Assembly (NCBI GenBank): GCA_030847615.1
Contig: JAUMIR010000002.1
Location: 110,864,309-110,928,308, forward strand
DNA length: 64,000 nucleotides
Direction: 5' to 3'
From: Gambelia wislizenii
Lineage: Eukaryota; Chordata; Lepidosauria; Squamata; Crotaphytidae
In this document: one piece after another, positions 1-11,129 of the stretch
Position numbering within the stretch: position 1 is the stretch's first letter
Layout: each line of letters opens with the position of its first letter
Notes under the pieces: generated by a model
The model's input: only the letters and a program-made list of their open reading frames with translations
Told to the model about the DNA's origin: nothing
Databases searched by the model: none
Position numbers and translations under genes: made by a program

Positions 1-344
1 GCTATTGGGGGGTAGAATGAGGGCACGTCTCCCCAATAGGAATTCTGGCACCCAAATGAAATTTTTCTTCAGTACCTCAGTTTCTAGCAATAAAGAGAGA
101 GTGAGACATTGAAAATTACTCACACCTAGAACTCTTATATTTGCTGTACCACATTGCCTTGGCCCCTTTGCCTGCCTATTTTCTTTGGATACCTATATTG
201 TATTTTTAAATGCTCCACTGAAGTGTTAAGTTACTACCCTGCTAGAAATTTGGAGACTGAAGGAAAATTCGGGGGGGGGGGGAAGCATTCTCATTTGCAC
301 CCCTGACTGTACTCCTAGGGAAAATGTAAACCTAAAAGAAAATA
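1..344. other. Unannotated flank with poly-G run
   Basis: No gene or repeat recognised. A run of about a dozen G lies near 271-282. The stretch near 240-268 resembles 44448-44480 (a shared block reading about GCTAGAAATTTGGAGA), so part of it is probably an old interspersed repeat. Confidence 0.3.
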
Positions 345-585
345 CACTGGGCCCTCGGTATCTGCTGAGATTTGGTTTCAGGATGCCCCATGGATACCAA
401 AATCTGTGGATGCTCAAGTCTCATTATATATTGTACAATATAATAGTAAAATGTCCCTTATATAAAATGGCAAAAATCAAGGTTTGCATCTTGGGATTTA
501 TTTATTTATTTATTTATTGAATATTTTCAAGCCATGGATGGTGGAATCCGTTGATGCCAAATCTGTGGATACAGAGGACCAACTG
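345..585 (-). mobile_element. Tigger/mariner-like MITE, copy T1
   Basis: The ends are imperfect inverted repeats (CACTGGGCCCTCGGTATC on the left; the reverse complement of the right end reads CAGTTGGTCCTCTGTATCCA). TA flanks both sides (343-344 and 586-587), the target duplication of Tc1/mariner-type elements. The interior has the family phrase about 'gataccaaaatctgtggatg' and a TTTA microsatellite near 499-520. There is no transposase ORF. Ten copies of this family occur in the window. Confidence 0.75.
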
Positions 586-587
586 TA

Positions 588-1848
588 GTAAATTAATACA
601 TGTGGTCACCAGTACTCGCCTCTTTATTGTTACTTTAACTATTCCAAACCATATTTTGTGCCCCATTTTCAGTGAATCCTGCGGTAACCCTGTTCTTAAT
701 ATACACATTAGAGGGTGCTGTAACAGAATAAAAATGGGGTTTTATCACTTTTATTATTAGCCACTGCTGTTTATACTTCTCTTTGCTTCCTTCTGGGGAC
801 ACTGTTGTGTAGCAGAAACCTGCTTTGTTCTTTTTGTAACCAAAAAATGCAACATCTTAAACTTCTTAAGAAGATCTCCTGTGCATATTGGGATTCTGTT
901 TAACATCTGGAGAGGAGTGAACATCCTGCAAGAAAGAAAGTGTAAGAGAAGGAGGCTCAATTAATCTTGCAGCACCAGAGCAAGCCCAAGTGACTATCCT
1001 TGAACTTACACAGTTATATAAGAGTCGAGCTCTACTTCAATGTTGTTTATGCATCTCCTTTCAGGAAGGATGCATCTTTTAAAAAGTCATTATTTGTTAT
1101 GAAACATAGGATGGGTTACATTTTAAGGAGCTCAGCATCCTAAACATTACCAGCATTTTTACATAACTGAGATTTGAGTGGAACAGTAGAAGTGGGATTG
1201 TAAATATCCTATTAGTCCTATCTCTTGAGATCTAATCCAGTTTAGACTGTCTCTGCTAAGTATTAGATTGCTGCCAAGTACATCTGATTTCTATACCAAG
1301 TAAATGAGACAGTGTATTTGCTCAGGAATAATTTGAGATAGTGAAGAGTCATGTCCTGTTTCAAAGACTCTTTAAGGACTACAGTGGTTTGTGACTGTCT
1401 CCTGTTTAATATCAACGAGTATGTTAAGAACATAGGAAGGTACTGCCTGATACCATTGCAGATTATTTGTCCTTCTAGCCCAATTGTCCATTCTGTCAAA
1501 CAGCTTTTCTCAGGGATCTAATTTGAAGATCATTCATAACACTGGTACCTGATTCTTCTAACTGGAGGAGCTAAGGACCAAGCCTTCTCTTTGCAAATAA
1601 TGTGTTTTACCATGTATGGTTTCTCTCCCAGCATATCCTGCTACATTTTTTAAACTCTGCATTTAGTTTATGAACTATAGATATTGATGGGAGCTCACTA
1701 TGAACAATGCTATAATACTGGATTTTTTGGCTGCAGGAAAGCAACTGAAAGACCTTTGAGGTCTCCTCCAACTCTGTTATTCTAATATTCCTATTTAATT
1801 TCAGTCTTGAAGAGCAAGCAGACAGATGTTTTTCATATGTATCTTTAA
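588..1848. other. No recognised feature
   Basis: AT-rich, with short ORFs only. I recognise no repeat, domain or RNA here. Confidence 0.3.
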
Positions 1849-2033
1849 CAGCTAACTAAACACGTCTCCACACACATATGCAGGCCTTTGGAAGAGTGCT
1901 TTTACACAAAGGACACTCACTGTTAATTGTGGATCGTAGGCTGTATTATGTTGTACTTATTATATTGTATTACTTTATTTATACTATGCATTCTTCCCAA
2001 AAGTGGGACTCAGTGGAAAAGAAATCTATTTTA

Positions 2034-2076
2034 TCCTCCCTCCCTCCCTCCCTCCCTCCCTCCCTCCCTTCCTTCC
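2034..2076. repeat. (TCCC)n microsatellite
   Basis: About nine tandem TCCC units followed by TTCC units. Confidence 0.95.
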
Positions 2077-2218
2077 TTTTACAAAGAAAATACAATTTAG
2101 TGGACTGTGTACTTAGAGCAAAACCTTTTCAGGTTTTTTAAATGGAATATTTCCCCTCTTTTCACATTATATCTTGGATTAACACATGGTATCTGTACAT
2201 TGGCTCGAATGTGCCACC

Positions 2219-2505
2219 AGGAGCCCTGGTGGTGAAGTGGTTAAATGCCAGTACTGCAAGTCACCACATTACAAATTCAATTCCAGAGGGCTCCAAGGTT
2301 CACTCAGCCTTCCATCCTTCCGTAGGTCAGTAAAATGAGTACCCGGCTTGTGGGGACAATTAGCTAACACACATTTGAAACTGCTTAATGCAGTGTAGAT
2401 ACGTAAATTGCTATTGCTTAAAACAATTTGTAAGCCACTTGATAGCCTTGTGGCTGAAGAGCGGGGTATAAATAACTGATATAAATATAATAAATAATCA
2501 ACAAA
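2219..2505 (+). mobile_element. tRNA-derived SINE, copy 1
   Basis: Begins AGCCCTGGTGGTGAAGTGG, matching a tRNA-type A box, followed by a degenerate B box (ATTCAATTCCAGAG). The body includes 'gtcagtaaaatgagtaccc' and 'ttagctaacacacatt'. Homologous copies are at 2577-2836 (inverted) and 20708-20936. Pol III-transcribed non-autonomous retroelement; resembles lizard tRNA SINEs, exact family not assigned. Confidence 0.8.
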
Positions 2506-2576
2506 CCTTTTCAGAGTTTCAAAAGGGCTGAAATGAATGTATATTTTCACCAACACTGGTTTTTTTAAAAAAAAAA

Positions 2577-2836
2577 TTAGTTATTTATACCCTGCTCTTC
2601 AGCCACAAGGTTATCAGAGCAGCTTGAAAATTGTTTTAAGCAATAGCAATTTACACATCGACACTGCATTAAGCAGTTTCCAATGTGTGTCAGCTAATTG
2701 CCCCCACAAGCCGGGTACTCATTTTACCGACCTACAAAAGGATGGGAGGCTGAGTCAGCCTTGGAGCCCTTGAGATCAAACTTGCAACGTGGTGACTTGC
2801 AGTACTGGCATTTAACCACTGCGCCACCAGGGCTCC
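2577..2836 (-). mobile_element. tRNA-derived SINE, copy 2 (inverted)
   Basis: Reverse complement of the SINE at 2219-2505: on the plus strand it ends TTTAACCACTGCGCCACCAG, the complement of the A-box start. It lies tail-to-tail with copy 1, about 70 bp away, so the pair can form a hairpin. Confidence 0.8.
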
Positions 2837-3013
2837 AGCTAACTAATAAGTAATACAGTACAATATAATAAGTACAACACAATACAGCCTATGATTCGCA
2901 AGTAACAGGGAGTGTCCTTTTTGTAAAAGCACTCTTCCAAAGACCTGCACATGTGTGTGGAGATGTGTTTCGTTAGCTGGTTTGGTGTATGTGCCATGTC
3001 AAAACATGGATGC

Positions 3014-3671
3014 ATAGAAATCATAGAATCATAGAGTTAGAAGAGACCACAAGGGCCATCCAGTCCAACCCCCTGCCATGCAGGAATACACAATCAAAGA
3101 ATTCCCGACAGATGGCCATCCATCCTCTGTTTAAAAAACCCCAAAGAAGGAGACTCCATCACACTCCAAGGCAGTGTATTCCACTTCTGAACAGCTCTTA
3201 TTGTCAGGAAGGTCTTCCTAATTCGGTGGAATCTCTTTTCCTGTAGTTTGAACCCATTGCTCCATGTCCTAGTCTCTGGAGCAACAGAAAACCAGCTTGC
3301 CCCATCCTCAGTATGAATATCTAAACATGGCTATCATGTCCCCTCTCAACCTTCTCTTCTCCAGACTAAACATGCACAGTACCCTAAGCCACTCCTCATA
3401 GGGCATGGCTTCCAGACCTCCCACCATTTTGGTCATCCTCCTCTGGACATGTTCCAGCTTGTCCATATCCTTCCTGAATTGTGGTGCCCAGAACTGGACA
3501 CAGTATTTCAGGTGAGGTCTGACCAAAGCAGAATACAGTCCCTTGATCTAATCTACAGTCCCTTGATTTATTACGACCCTTGATCCAATTTTAGACACTA
3601 TACTCCTATTAATGCAGCCTAGAATCGCATTGGCTTTTTTAGCTGCTGCATGACCCTGCTGACTCATGTTC
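3014..3671 (-). mobile_element. CR1 LINE 3' end, 5'-truncated
   Basis: Plus-strand text 'agaatcatagagttagaag' and 'ccacaagggccatccagtcc' is the reverse complement of the CR1 3' end. Minus-strand translation around 3308-3526 reads [17 protein letters not shown], the typical C-terminal part of CR1 ORF2 after the polymerase core. Reading frames are broken. The element stops at about 3671, where an unrelated repeat begins. Confidence 0.9.
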
Positions 3672-4060
3672 ATACTTTACAACATTCCATAGATGAAAAC
3701 TGGGACACATGAGCCAGCCAAGCAACATCACTGTGTAGTCAGAATGGCAAAAGTTGTTAATGAGGAAGAACACCCAAGGTATGAGAGGCTGCAGCAATGT
3801 GCTTTTGCATAAGCCTACTGGCAAAAGTAAGATTCTGTCCCCTCCTACCTCCTTTCCTCTCTGAGTCAAGTGAGTGCAAACTACTTTTAGACTTTGAACT
3901 CAGTTTGCAGCAATTGAAATAAGCCAAGGACAAAAGGGGGAAAGTGGGAGGAGGAGAGAGTAACTGGGACATTTTAAAAGCAGCTGAAAAAGTGGGACAA
4001 CAGAGGATTAATCGGGACTGTCCCTGGCAAAATGGGACCATTGCATTGGGACCATTGGGA
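3672..4060 (-). repeat. Unclassified interspersed repeat U, copy 1
   Basis: The reverse complement of this stretch matches 11225-11640 and 12570-12905: shared phrases include GGGACAGTCCCGATTAATCC-like text, 'tgcaaaagtag', 'cagcctctc' and 'aattttcatctatggaatg'-like ends. No coding motif found, so the superfamily is unknown. Confidence 0.6.
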
Positions 4061-4124
4061 CAGCTGGAGAGAACAGTGCAATTCCCATATCCTCAGAAGA
4101 GACGTTCCTGGACTTAACATGGAA

Positions 4125-4388
4125 ATGAGAAACTGTGGATAACAGCAAACCCTATTGAAATGAACGACTTCTGGCCCAGGCATACCATAGAGTCACACTG
4201 GAGGACCTAGAGATTCATAGAGAGAACACCTCGCTAGGCCTTTTCTAGGTCCTCCAGCATGACTCCGTGGTCAACTTCTGGCAGAAGCATACCATGGAAT
4301 CATGCTTGAGGACCTAGAAAATGCCTAGAGAAAGCATATTTTTTCAGACATGGGTAAGTGAAACTGTGGAAACAGGGGTCGTACTGAA
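4125..4388 (-). mobile_element. Tigger-like MITE, copy T10 (left end lost)
   Basis: Contains the long-subtype interior twice in diverged form (gaggacctaga, catgactccgtggtcaac) and a right end CAGGGGTCGTACTG, the complement of the family TIR. The left TIR is not recognisable. Confidence 0.55.
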
Positions 4389-4534
4389 TGTGATGATTTT
4401 ATTAAAGTCTTTGGGCCTTACTGATTTGCTTCAAGATGCTAATGCACATGGTTTAAAACTGTTTAAATCTTTTAAGCCTGTTTTAATTTGGTCTATTTCC
4501 TCAGATGCATGGAGCATCTGAGGAAGTAGACGAA
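4389..4534. other. Short unassigned sequence, probably an old repeat
   Basis: The end (gcatctgaggaagtagacg) continues after the next element as 'gtctacaaaagcttatgct', and a similar phrase occurs at 28806-28835. This indicates an old interspersed repeat split by the MITE at 4535-4757. Confidence 0.4.
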
Positions 4535-4757
4535 CTAGATTTTCAGACAACACTGTTATAGTGTTACTATTCCACTATATTTGCTGTGGCTGCCTCCTCT
4601 TGAATCCTGGGATTTGCAGTTTAGGGAGGGGCATTTACAACTCTCAGCCAGAGAGCTTTAGGCCTCACTAAACTACAAACCCCAGAATTCCACAGGAGGA
4701 AGCCAGAGCAGTTAAAGTGGAATAGTAACACTATAACAGTGTAGTCTGAAAATCTCC
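4535..4757. mobile_element. Palindromic MITE, copy P1
   Basis: The two ends are long inverted repeats: left AGATTTTCAGACAACACTG then TTATAGTGTTACTATTCCAC, right AGTGGAATAGTAACACTATA then CAGTGTAGTCTGAAAATCTC. The middle carries the phrase 'aaactacaaaccccagaat'. Same family core as 51550-51765 and 55926-56113. Non-coding. Confidence 0.75.
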
Positions 4758-4796
4758 TACGTCTACAAAAGCTTATGCTACAACTTCTTTCTCCGA

Positions 4797-5113
4797 AGAC
4801 TTTATAACACATGAAATAAGGTGTCATAATGACTCCACATAACTGCGAAAGGGCATTCGGATCAGACAATGTCACCCTTTTGTGGTTAAAATCAGCCCCA
4901 AACCCGTACCTTTTTATTGATGGCTGAAGCTGTCAATATATCCCCCATGGTGCTTTAGTGCCAGCATTGCTAGTCTGTGAAACCTCGGGCCATTTAACTC
5001 TCATGACTGCAGCAAGATTGGCCGGTCTGACACGAACACTTCCAGGTGAGATCCTGACAGCCAGGTAAGTGATACACTTTTTATGACCCTCCCCAGGTTT
5101 CTTGGGACTTTTA

Positions 5114-5148
<35 letters not shown>

Positions 5149-5366
5149 TTTAAACACTTTTTATGCTTTATTTTTGTTTTTAAATTTCCCGTGCGACAAA
5201 TTCTCACAGGATTTCAAATGAGGAAGTGAATGGTGCTCCGTTCACTTCCTCTTCATTGCCAGGGCTGCCTTTGCTGCAAGTGCGGGGAGAACGTTCTTTT
5301 GCTGGCATAAAAAAGTTTTTTTATGCCAGCAAGAGAATATTTTAAGGGACTAGTCTGATAATGTTA
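4797..5366 (+). mobile_element. 3-bp-TSD TIR element, copy H6
   Basis: Homologous to the H family (see 53601-54166): shared blocks are the reverse complement of 'gaaagggcattcggatcaga', then 'ccaggtaagtgatacactt', 'gaccctccccagg' and 'aaatttcccgtgcgac'. The terminal repeats are decayed (right end GTCTGATAATG). A TG microsatellite and a strong hairpin (TTGCTGGCATAAAAAA / its complement, about 5298-5332) lie inside. No target duplication is visible. Confidence 0.7.
5117..5146. repeat. (TG)n microsatellite
   Basis: About 15 tandem TG units inside the H6 element. Confidence 0.95.
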
Positions 5367-5458
5367 TCAGTCTCAAAGATCCCCTTGCTTACTGATATTC
5401 CAGACTAACACATCTATGTCTTTGAATTCTGTTTTAACTTATTATTTTTTTTAATATA

Positions 5459-5657
5459 CAGTCAGCCCTCCATATCCACGGATTCTAGCAACCATGGCTT
5501 AAAAATATTTGGGGGTGGGGGGGATTCCAAAAAGCAAACCTGCTGTTCACCATTTTACATAAGGGATGCAATTTTGCTACACCATTGGATATAATGGGTC
5601 TTGAGTGACCATGGACCTTGCTGGAGCCAATCCCCAGTGAATCCCAAGGGTCCACTG
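5459..5657 (+). mobile_element. Tigger-like MITE, copy T2
   Basis: Left end CAGTCAGCCCTCCATATCC preceded by TA; right end GGGTCCACTG. Same family as 345-585, with a poly-G tract in the middle. The right TA has decayed to TT. Confidence 0.75.
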
Positions 5658-5984
5658 TTCTTTTAGTCAGTTTAAATTATTTCTATTGCTTTAAATTGTT
5701 TTAACTTTTGCTTGCATTGATTTTACTTGTTTTACTCTTATGTGTTTTGATATAGGGCAGGGGAGAAATAGTTAAATAAATAAATTTGTGGAGATGAATT
5801 CCTAGTGAGAAGTTCCTCTCATTAGACATGCTTAGAAAGCCACTGTGTCTATATGTGGGACTCCCTACAATATGTGTATGTTTGGGCTCTTGACTTGAAA
5901 ACACTTCACTCAGAGGCAGAGGTTCCAACAAAAAAATAGTCTAGATGTGCTCAGTTTAGCTCTTTTAAGTAACAAAGATCCTTT

Positions 5985-6075
5985 TAAATTATTTAGTCAA
6001 GACATTAGCATTTATTCTGGGTTGCTGTTGGGTCCCATGATGCGAGAAAGGTAGGATATTAAATAAAGAAGCAAG
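5985..6075 (+). repeat. Probable LINE (L2-type) 3' tail
   Basis: The phrase GAGAAAGGTAGGATATTAAA followed by an A-rich stretch recurs at 60958-60985 and, diverged, at 21131-21150. It resembles the A-rich 3' ends of squamate LINEs. Weak evidence only. Confidence 0.35.
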
Positions 6076-6112
6076 CTTCTAAGTGGCTGGGTGCTGTTGT
6101 CTCTTTTTTCAC

Positions 6113-6440
6113 ATACTGTATATTCCGGCATATAAGTCGGCTGGGCATATAAGACGACCCCCCAATTTTTAAGTTAAAATACAGAGTTTGGGATATACTC
6201 TCTGTATAAGAGTACCCCTCTTTCTCTACCTCTCAGATCTCCTGCTGCCCCCACCCCCGTGTACAGCCAGCAACCCCTCCACCCTTCCCAAAGCCGCGAT
6301 GGGGTGCCCGATTGCGGCTTCAGGAAGGGTGGGTGGTGGCTGGAAAGCCTGCTCCCCACCAGCCAGCCAACTTTGCCAGCCAACTTTGTTTGGCTGGCAA
6401 AGGTCTCCCCAGCCAGACAGCCAGACAGCCAAAGCTCTGA
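6113..6440 (+). mobile_element. GC-rich MITE G1, left end
   Basis: Starts TACTGTATATTCCGGCATAT; the same terminus, inverted, closes the G2 element at 17454. Behind the TIR lie 'gtttgggatatactc' and a GC-rich stretch with a hairpin (CACCCTTCC...GGAAGGGTG, 6281-6332) and repeated CCAGCCA units. The right half is missing; the sequence changes at about 6440 to a Copia gag remnant. Confidence 0.6.
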
Positions 6441-6705
6441 GTTTTGTCTTGGCTTTCATAACTTTGGCTGTAGATGATGGAATAGTCTGTGAAATTAAAA
6501 GACTGAGAACAGCTAAAGAAGCATGGGATACTTTGAAAAATCTCTGTGGTGTTCAATCTTTGGAAAGTAAGGTAGCATTAATAATGAAGTTGGTTAATAT
6601 GAAGCTATCAAATCCCAAATTTTTGAATGAGCACATTAATGATTTTACAGTCACATTGGCAGACTTGCAAACTCCTGGAGAGGAAATCCCATTGGAGGTC
6701 TGCTC
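6440..6705 (+). pseudogene. Copia-type retrotransposon gag remnant
   Basis: An open frame of about 88 codons, in the same frame as 6188-6781, contains TAKEAWDTLKNLCG, MKLVNMKLSN, EHINDF and ADLQTPGEEIP. These match the layout of the UBN2/Copia gag domain (conserved KEAWD...L, then L...M...V..HI..F...L..LG..I). Gag would form the capsid of a Ty1/copia-like LTR retrotransposon. The homology starts abruptly inside the GC-rich MITE and ends near 6705; no zinc knuckle, protease, integrase or LTR follows. It is therefore a short relic, not a functional gene. Copia elements are sparse in amniotes, which makes the assignment notable; it rests on pattern recognition, not a search. Confidence 0.6.
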
Positions 6706-8049
6706 CAACAAATGTCCTTGTCCTTGCCCACCCATCTCAAGTTGTGCCTCTCTCAAACAGGGTGGGCTTTGGGGTCTTTGAGGGTGCCTAATTGGTGGCT
6801 GCACTTTGGTATTGGCTCTCCAGATAACACTCGCCTTTCTTACACACCTCACCAGCCTCGGAGCCTGTCAAATTAGCTGCCTTCATTTTTATTTTATTTC
6901 TTCTTTCAACTCTGGGCGGGGCTTTGCTGGCACTAGAGATGCAGGTGGTACCTGCAAGAGAGAATTATGATGCCCCTGCCACTTTTTCAGATGCCTGTAA
7001 TCCCTTTTGCACACCTGAAATCAGTAGATTCATGGGGTTTCATGGCATTTTGCAGCTGGGGAGCGAAAGGGGATTGGATAGGGAGCCATCCAATCAGAGG
7101 ACAAAGTTTTGTGGTAAGACTAACAGGCAAAGAAATGAATTCTGGGGAGGAAATGGTGAGGCTTGCAGTACACATTCAGTGCATTTTATGACTTTTAAAT
7201 GTGACTCTAAAGAGAGTCAGACTCATGTAGGATAATGCACGGTGGGACTGATTTATTTGGATAGTATGGATCTGACCTTCAGCAATACCTGGAATATTTC
7301 TTGTGGATACAAACAAGTTAATGAAATAATTAGCAGATAAGTTCCTCTTTTCCACCTGAAGATCTCATAAGATGGCTTCTTCTTCCTTACTATGATTTGT
7401 ATCTCATGTTTTTCATTTAGTAGCGTACCACGTTTTAAATATGTATATGCATTTTAAATCATATCCTGTATGATAAGTATGATGACAGAATCCCATCGTT
7501 GTAGTTACATCTGATTATGCTATCCCTCAAAAAAAAACCACTACCTTTTCAGCCTGGCAGCACCCAAACCAAAGGGTTTTGGAGGCACTGCAGATTAGGA
7601 CGCTGGCATATGATGTCTCCAGTGCTCACAGGGTCATATCAAGAACAGGCAGCTGGAAAGAACCCTCAGGGTCCAGCCACAACTGCTTGTCTCTATGTAC
7701 CCTGCCAGGCTGAAAAGGTTGGTTTTGGAGGTCACATTTGGTTGTTAATGACCATAAATGTGATTCCCCAGCAGTACAAGATTGTTATCTCCAGCTCACA
7801 ATCCTGTAACCACTGACAGGATGCCAGCTGTTATGTTCTAATGGTTATACTTTTATTTCTCTGTTTTGTTTCATGTCTTCATTACTATGTTTCAATTGTT
7901 ATGTTTTTATTTCTGTGATTGTTTCAATTGGCCTTTGACCACAAAATGAAATAAACTAAAATCTCAGAGTGGAATTCTTATCATTTTGGTTTAGACTTGT
8001 CCTGAAATATTTACAGAGATTAAAAAATGTTGCCAGTTGCTGAGTCACT
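6706..8049. other. No recognised feature
   Basis: Short ORFs without recognisable domains, including 6924-7235. No repeat in this stretch was matched to another copy in the window. Confidence 0.3.
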
Positions 8050-8669
8050 GGAGATTATCAGACAACCTAAATATAGCATTGCACGAGTGCCAGGAGATCG
8101 CAAAAAGGCTTGAATTTCTGATGACATCATTCCAGTCTTGTTATGCTCCCGTGCTGGTCCCATTTCACCCTCATTGCTTTTTATTCATGGCTTAAGCCAT
8201 GAATAGATTGTCCATTCCATTTCTATCACAGAATGACGGGTGAGTGAAAAGGTGCCCTGTTATGCTGGTGTGATGCCAGCATTAGTGGGAGGTCTGTTCC
8301 AGAACACTTCCAGGTGCAATCGGGACATCCAGTAAGTGACACCCTTTTTTGTACCCTCCCTGGGTTACTTGGTATTTTTTAAACTGTGTTTTTGTGCTTG
8401 CTGTCATTTTTTACCTTGTATTTGACTTTTTATTTTTGAATTTCCTGCATGCTCATCCTCTCGCATGAACGGCCTGGGATTTGAAACCAGAAAGTGAATG
8501 CAGCTCCGGAGAGCTGCATTCACTCCTGGGCTGCTGAGGGGGAGGGAGAATCGCACAATTAAGGTAAGTATAAAACCATTCGTTATTGTGACGGGTTGGG
8601 GTCAGGAGGGGGTCGAGAAAGGAGATAGCGAAACAGGGATGCTATTTTTGCCCCCGTCTTTAAATATCC
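8050..8669 (+). mobile_element. 3-bp-TSD TIR element, copy H5
   Basis: Starts GGAGATTATCAGAC and ends with a decayed inverted copy GTCTTTAAATATCC (10 of 14 positions fit). It is flanked by ACT on both sides (8047-8049 and 8670-8672). The interior has the family blocks 'gacatccagtaagtgacac', 'ccctgggttacttg', 'tttgaatttcctgcatg' and 'gctgcattcactcctgg'. No ORF of transposase size. Confidence 0.85.
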
Positions 8670-8763
8670 ACTGATTATCCCTTTGTTATATTTTTCTTCT
8701 GTATCCCAGTATTTCTAATGATTCCATGTCTAATTTGATTAGCTAGAGTTCTGTCATACAACC

Positions 8764-9357
8764 GGGGCCTGTCTAAACGATGAAAATACCCCTCATTGAA
8801 TTTGCTGGGAATCCTACCTGTCTAAATGGGATCCACTGCCAATCCACACTATTCGGAAGGAGGGGGCCCAAAATGGCAAAAACAACGGGGTACAAGCCTT
8901 CACAGATTTCCCCATATTTTTCACAAACCACGAGGCGGGTGTGCATTTTTGCTCACTTGGACTATAGAACAATAAAAAAACTCAAAGGCATACACAAAGC
9001 TGATTGGCTGAGAGAGAGCAGGGGCAGCGCTTGCTAGGAGGGCAACCAGCCGCTGCTGTCATGTTGGATTTTCGCCTTAGCGATCACTCACTAAGGCGAC
9101 AAAAAGGATCAATACTTTCTGTTTTGCTTTCTTATAAAATTGGAGAATTGTTCTATCGCACCTGCGCACCTTGGGATGACTTAAAAAAAAAACAACTGGT
9201 GACCGAACATGAGTAAATCACTAGCAGCCACCATCAGGAATGCAAGGCTTATGGGGGCTTCCAAGGCCAGAAAAACCAATTAGACATGTCACTGCTGCTG
9301 TGACACGCCAATACTACAAGGTATTTTAGATATTTTCCCTTCATGTAGATGGGCCCC
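8764..9357. mobile_element. TIR element with GGGGCC ends
   Basis: Left end GGGGCCTGTCTAAACGATGA; reverse complement of the right end GGGGCCCATCTACATGAAG. The G-run start and length resemble the element at 38645-39557, perhaps the same superfamily. Internal hairpin TCGCCTTAG/CTAAGGCGA near 9073-9104. No matching target duplication seen. Confidence 0.6.
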
Positions 9358-10412
9358 AGGTCACAGTGTTAGAAGTAATATTATGAATATTCAAGAATCT
9401 GCAAGTGACAGTCAAGTAGCTTTGGTCAACATTGTTCTTCAGGCGTTGCATGGATCATGAGTCACTTAGATATATGTCATTATATAAGAGGACAGAGGTT
9501 CACAGATTCAAAACAACAGGTTGCTTCACTTTTATATGGGGACCATTTGATTTTTCTATACTTGATGACTGGAAGCTAACAAAGTGAATGAATTATGTTG
9601 AGTATTGCATTTGTGGTGATATCAAAAACTGCTTTTTGCAGTTAGGTCTGTGATGGGTCATTCAAACATGTAGCTCATCACTAGATGCTGCATTCATCAA
9701 GCGATGATGAACACACCACTGTTAAATTGCCAGAATTTCACTGAGTCAGATTTAGGATTGGTATTGCCTAACTATTAAGCACAGATGGATAGAACAGAGC
9801 TTTCATACCTAATCCCTTTGTAAGCAAGATGGTGTGTCTTCCCTCCTTCCTCCAAACCCCAAAATATTCTTTTCGGTAGTTTTGTTTTGTAGTTTTGTTT
9901 GGAGGGGAAATGGCAGGTTCATTTTTATGGTTACCTTTCTGGGTGCTTAACTGAGAAATGCCAGTTCATTTTCATAGAGGCAGAGCAGATGGCATTTTGA
10001 TTTCAAAATTCAGCATACTTGGGAACTGGCAACAACAACAAAAGAGTTAATGCTACTCTCTATAAGCAAGAAACATCAAAACAGAATTGAGTATAGGAGG
10101 CACTATTCTGGCTGGAAGCCAGGCACTTTTTAAAATGAGGGGGGGGGGAAATCTTTTTAATTGATTTGTTTTTATTTTATTTGTATGGTACACAGTAGAT
10201 TGTCTGACAATACTTCATACCATCTGTTAGGGTGTTTACATATGATGAAATAAATTAGATTATCATTTTAACACTTTACAAGCACTAGTCCTCAGTTGTC
10301 ACTAGTTGCACCTTAAACCAGAAGGGCAGCCATTTACATGTGCTGCACCAAGACACTCCACAGAATTTACCAGATGCAGCAAAAATTACATGATTACAAC
10401 ATTACGTGAATG
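9358..10412. other. No recognised feature
   Basis: No motif or repeat recognised apart from a G run at about 10139-10148. Confidence 0.3.
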
Positions 10413-11085
10413 CGAAGTTGAAGGCTTTCACGGCTGGCATCCATAGATTTTCCTTGGTTTTTTTCCGAGCTGTGAGGCCGTGTTCTGGAAGAGTTTGTTT
10501 CTGACATTTCGCCTGCATCTATGGTTGGCATCTTCAGAGAATGGTTGGGTAGGAGTGTGGTGGGGGTTATATACTGTGAACCCCTGTTGGGGGGGATATG
10601 TAAATTTGTGTATTTGAATGACTAATTTCTGGTTGGAGATATGCAAGGAGGATTAGTGTCTATTTGGCTAATGGCTGGTTAATGGTCCATTATCTGCTGG
10701 AAATCTCCCTGTACCTGGGTGGAGTTCATTTGCAAGTGTTGAGTTCTGATTTTAGTGTTTTTCAGGACTGGCAGTAAGATTTTGTTTACTTTTAGGGCTT
10801 CTTCTTTCCTGTTGAAGTTGTCCAGGTGTTTGTGGATTTCAATAGCTTCTCTGTGCATTCTGACATGATAGTTGTTGGCCTGGTCTAGAATTACAGTGTT
10901 TTAAAATAACATTTTGTGTCCAGGTTAGTTTATAACATGTTCTGCTACTGCTGATTTTTCTGGCTGGCCCAGCCTGCAGTGTCTCTCACATTCTTTTATT
11001 CGTGTTTGCACACTGCATTTAGTGGTCTCTATGTAAACTTGTCCACAGCTGCATTGTATGCGGTAAACGCCTGCAGCTGTGAGAG
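10413..11085 (-). mobile_element. Penelope-like element, 3' part with GIY-YIG remnant
   Basis: On the minus strand, 10925-11107 encodes AAGVYRIQCSCGQVYIETT followed by a KC..Q.RIKE..RHCRLGQ pattern. This is the GIY-YIG endonuclease domain of Penelope-like elements, with the G of YIG replaced by E. Downstream comes the 3' end ('gaagatgccaaccatagat', 'gcgaaatgtcagaaac', 'acacggcctcacag'). Such elements use the nuclease for target-primed integration. Frames are broken and the reverse transcriptase is absent. It abuts an inverted fragment of the same element. Confidence 0.8.
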
Positions 11086-11129
11086 AGAAATTGATGAGTA
11101 AATACAACCTCCAAATGATCTACAGACCA

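Larger units (their letters stand above)
1851..2981. repeat. Large imperfect inverted duplication enclosing two SINEs
   Basis: The segment 1851-1985 reappears as its reverse complement at about 2840-2981 (shared text includes GGAAGAGTGCTTTTACA and TTGTACTTATTATATTGTA). Inside these arms lie two copies of the same SINE in opposite orientation. The left arm carries about 230 bp not found in the right arm, including a TCCC microsatellite. The right arm is itself bounded by CCAGCTAAC and GTTAGCTGG, so it may be a small TIR element. Confidence 0.7.
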
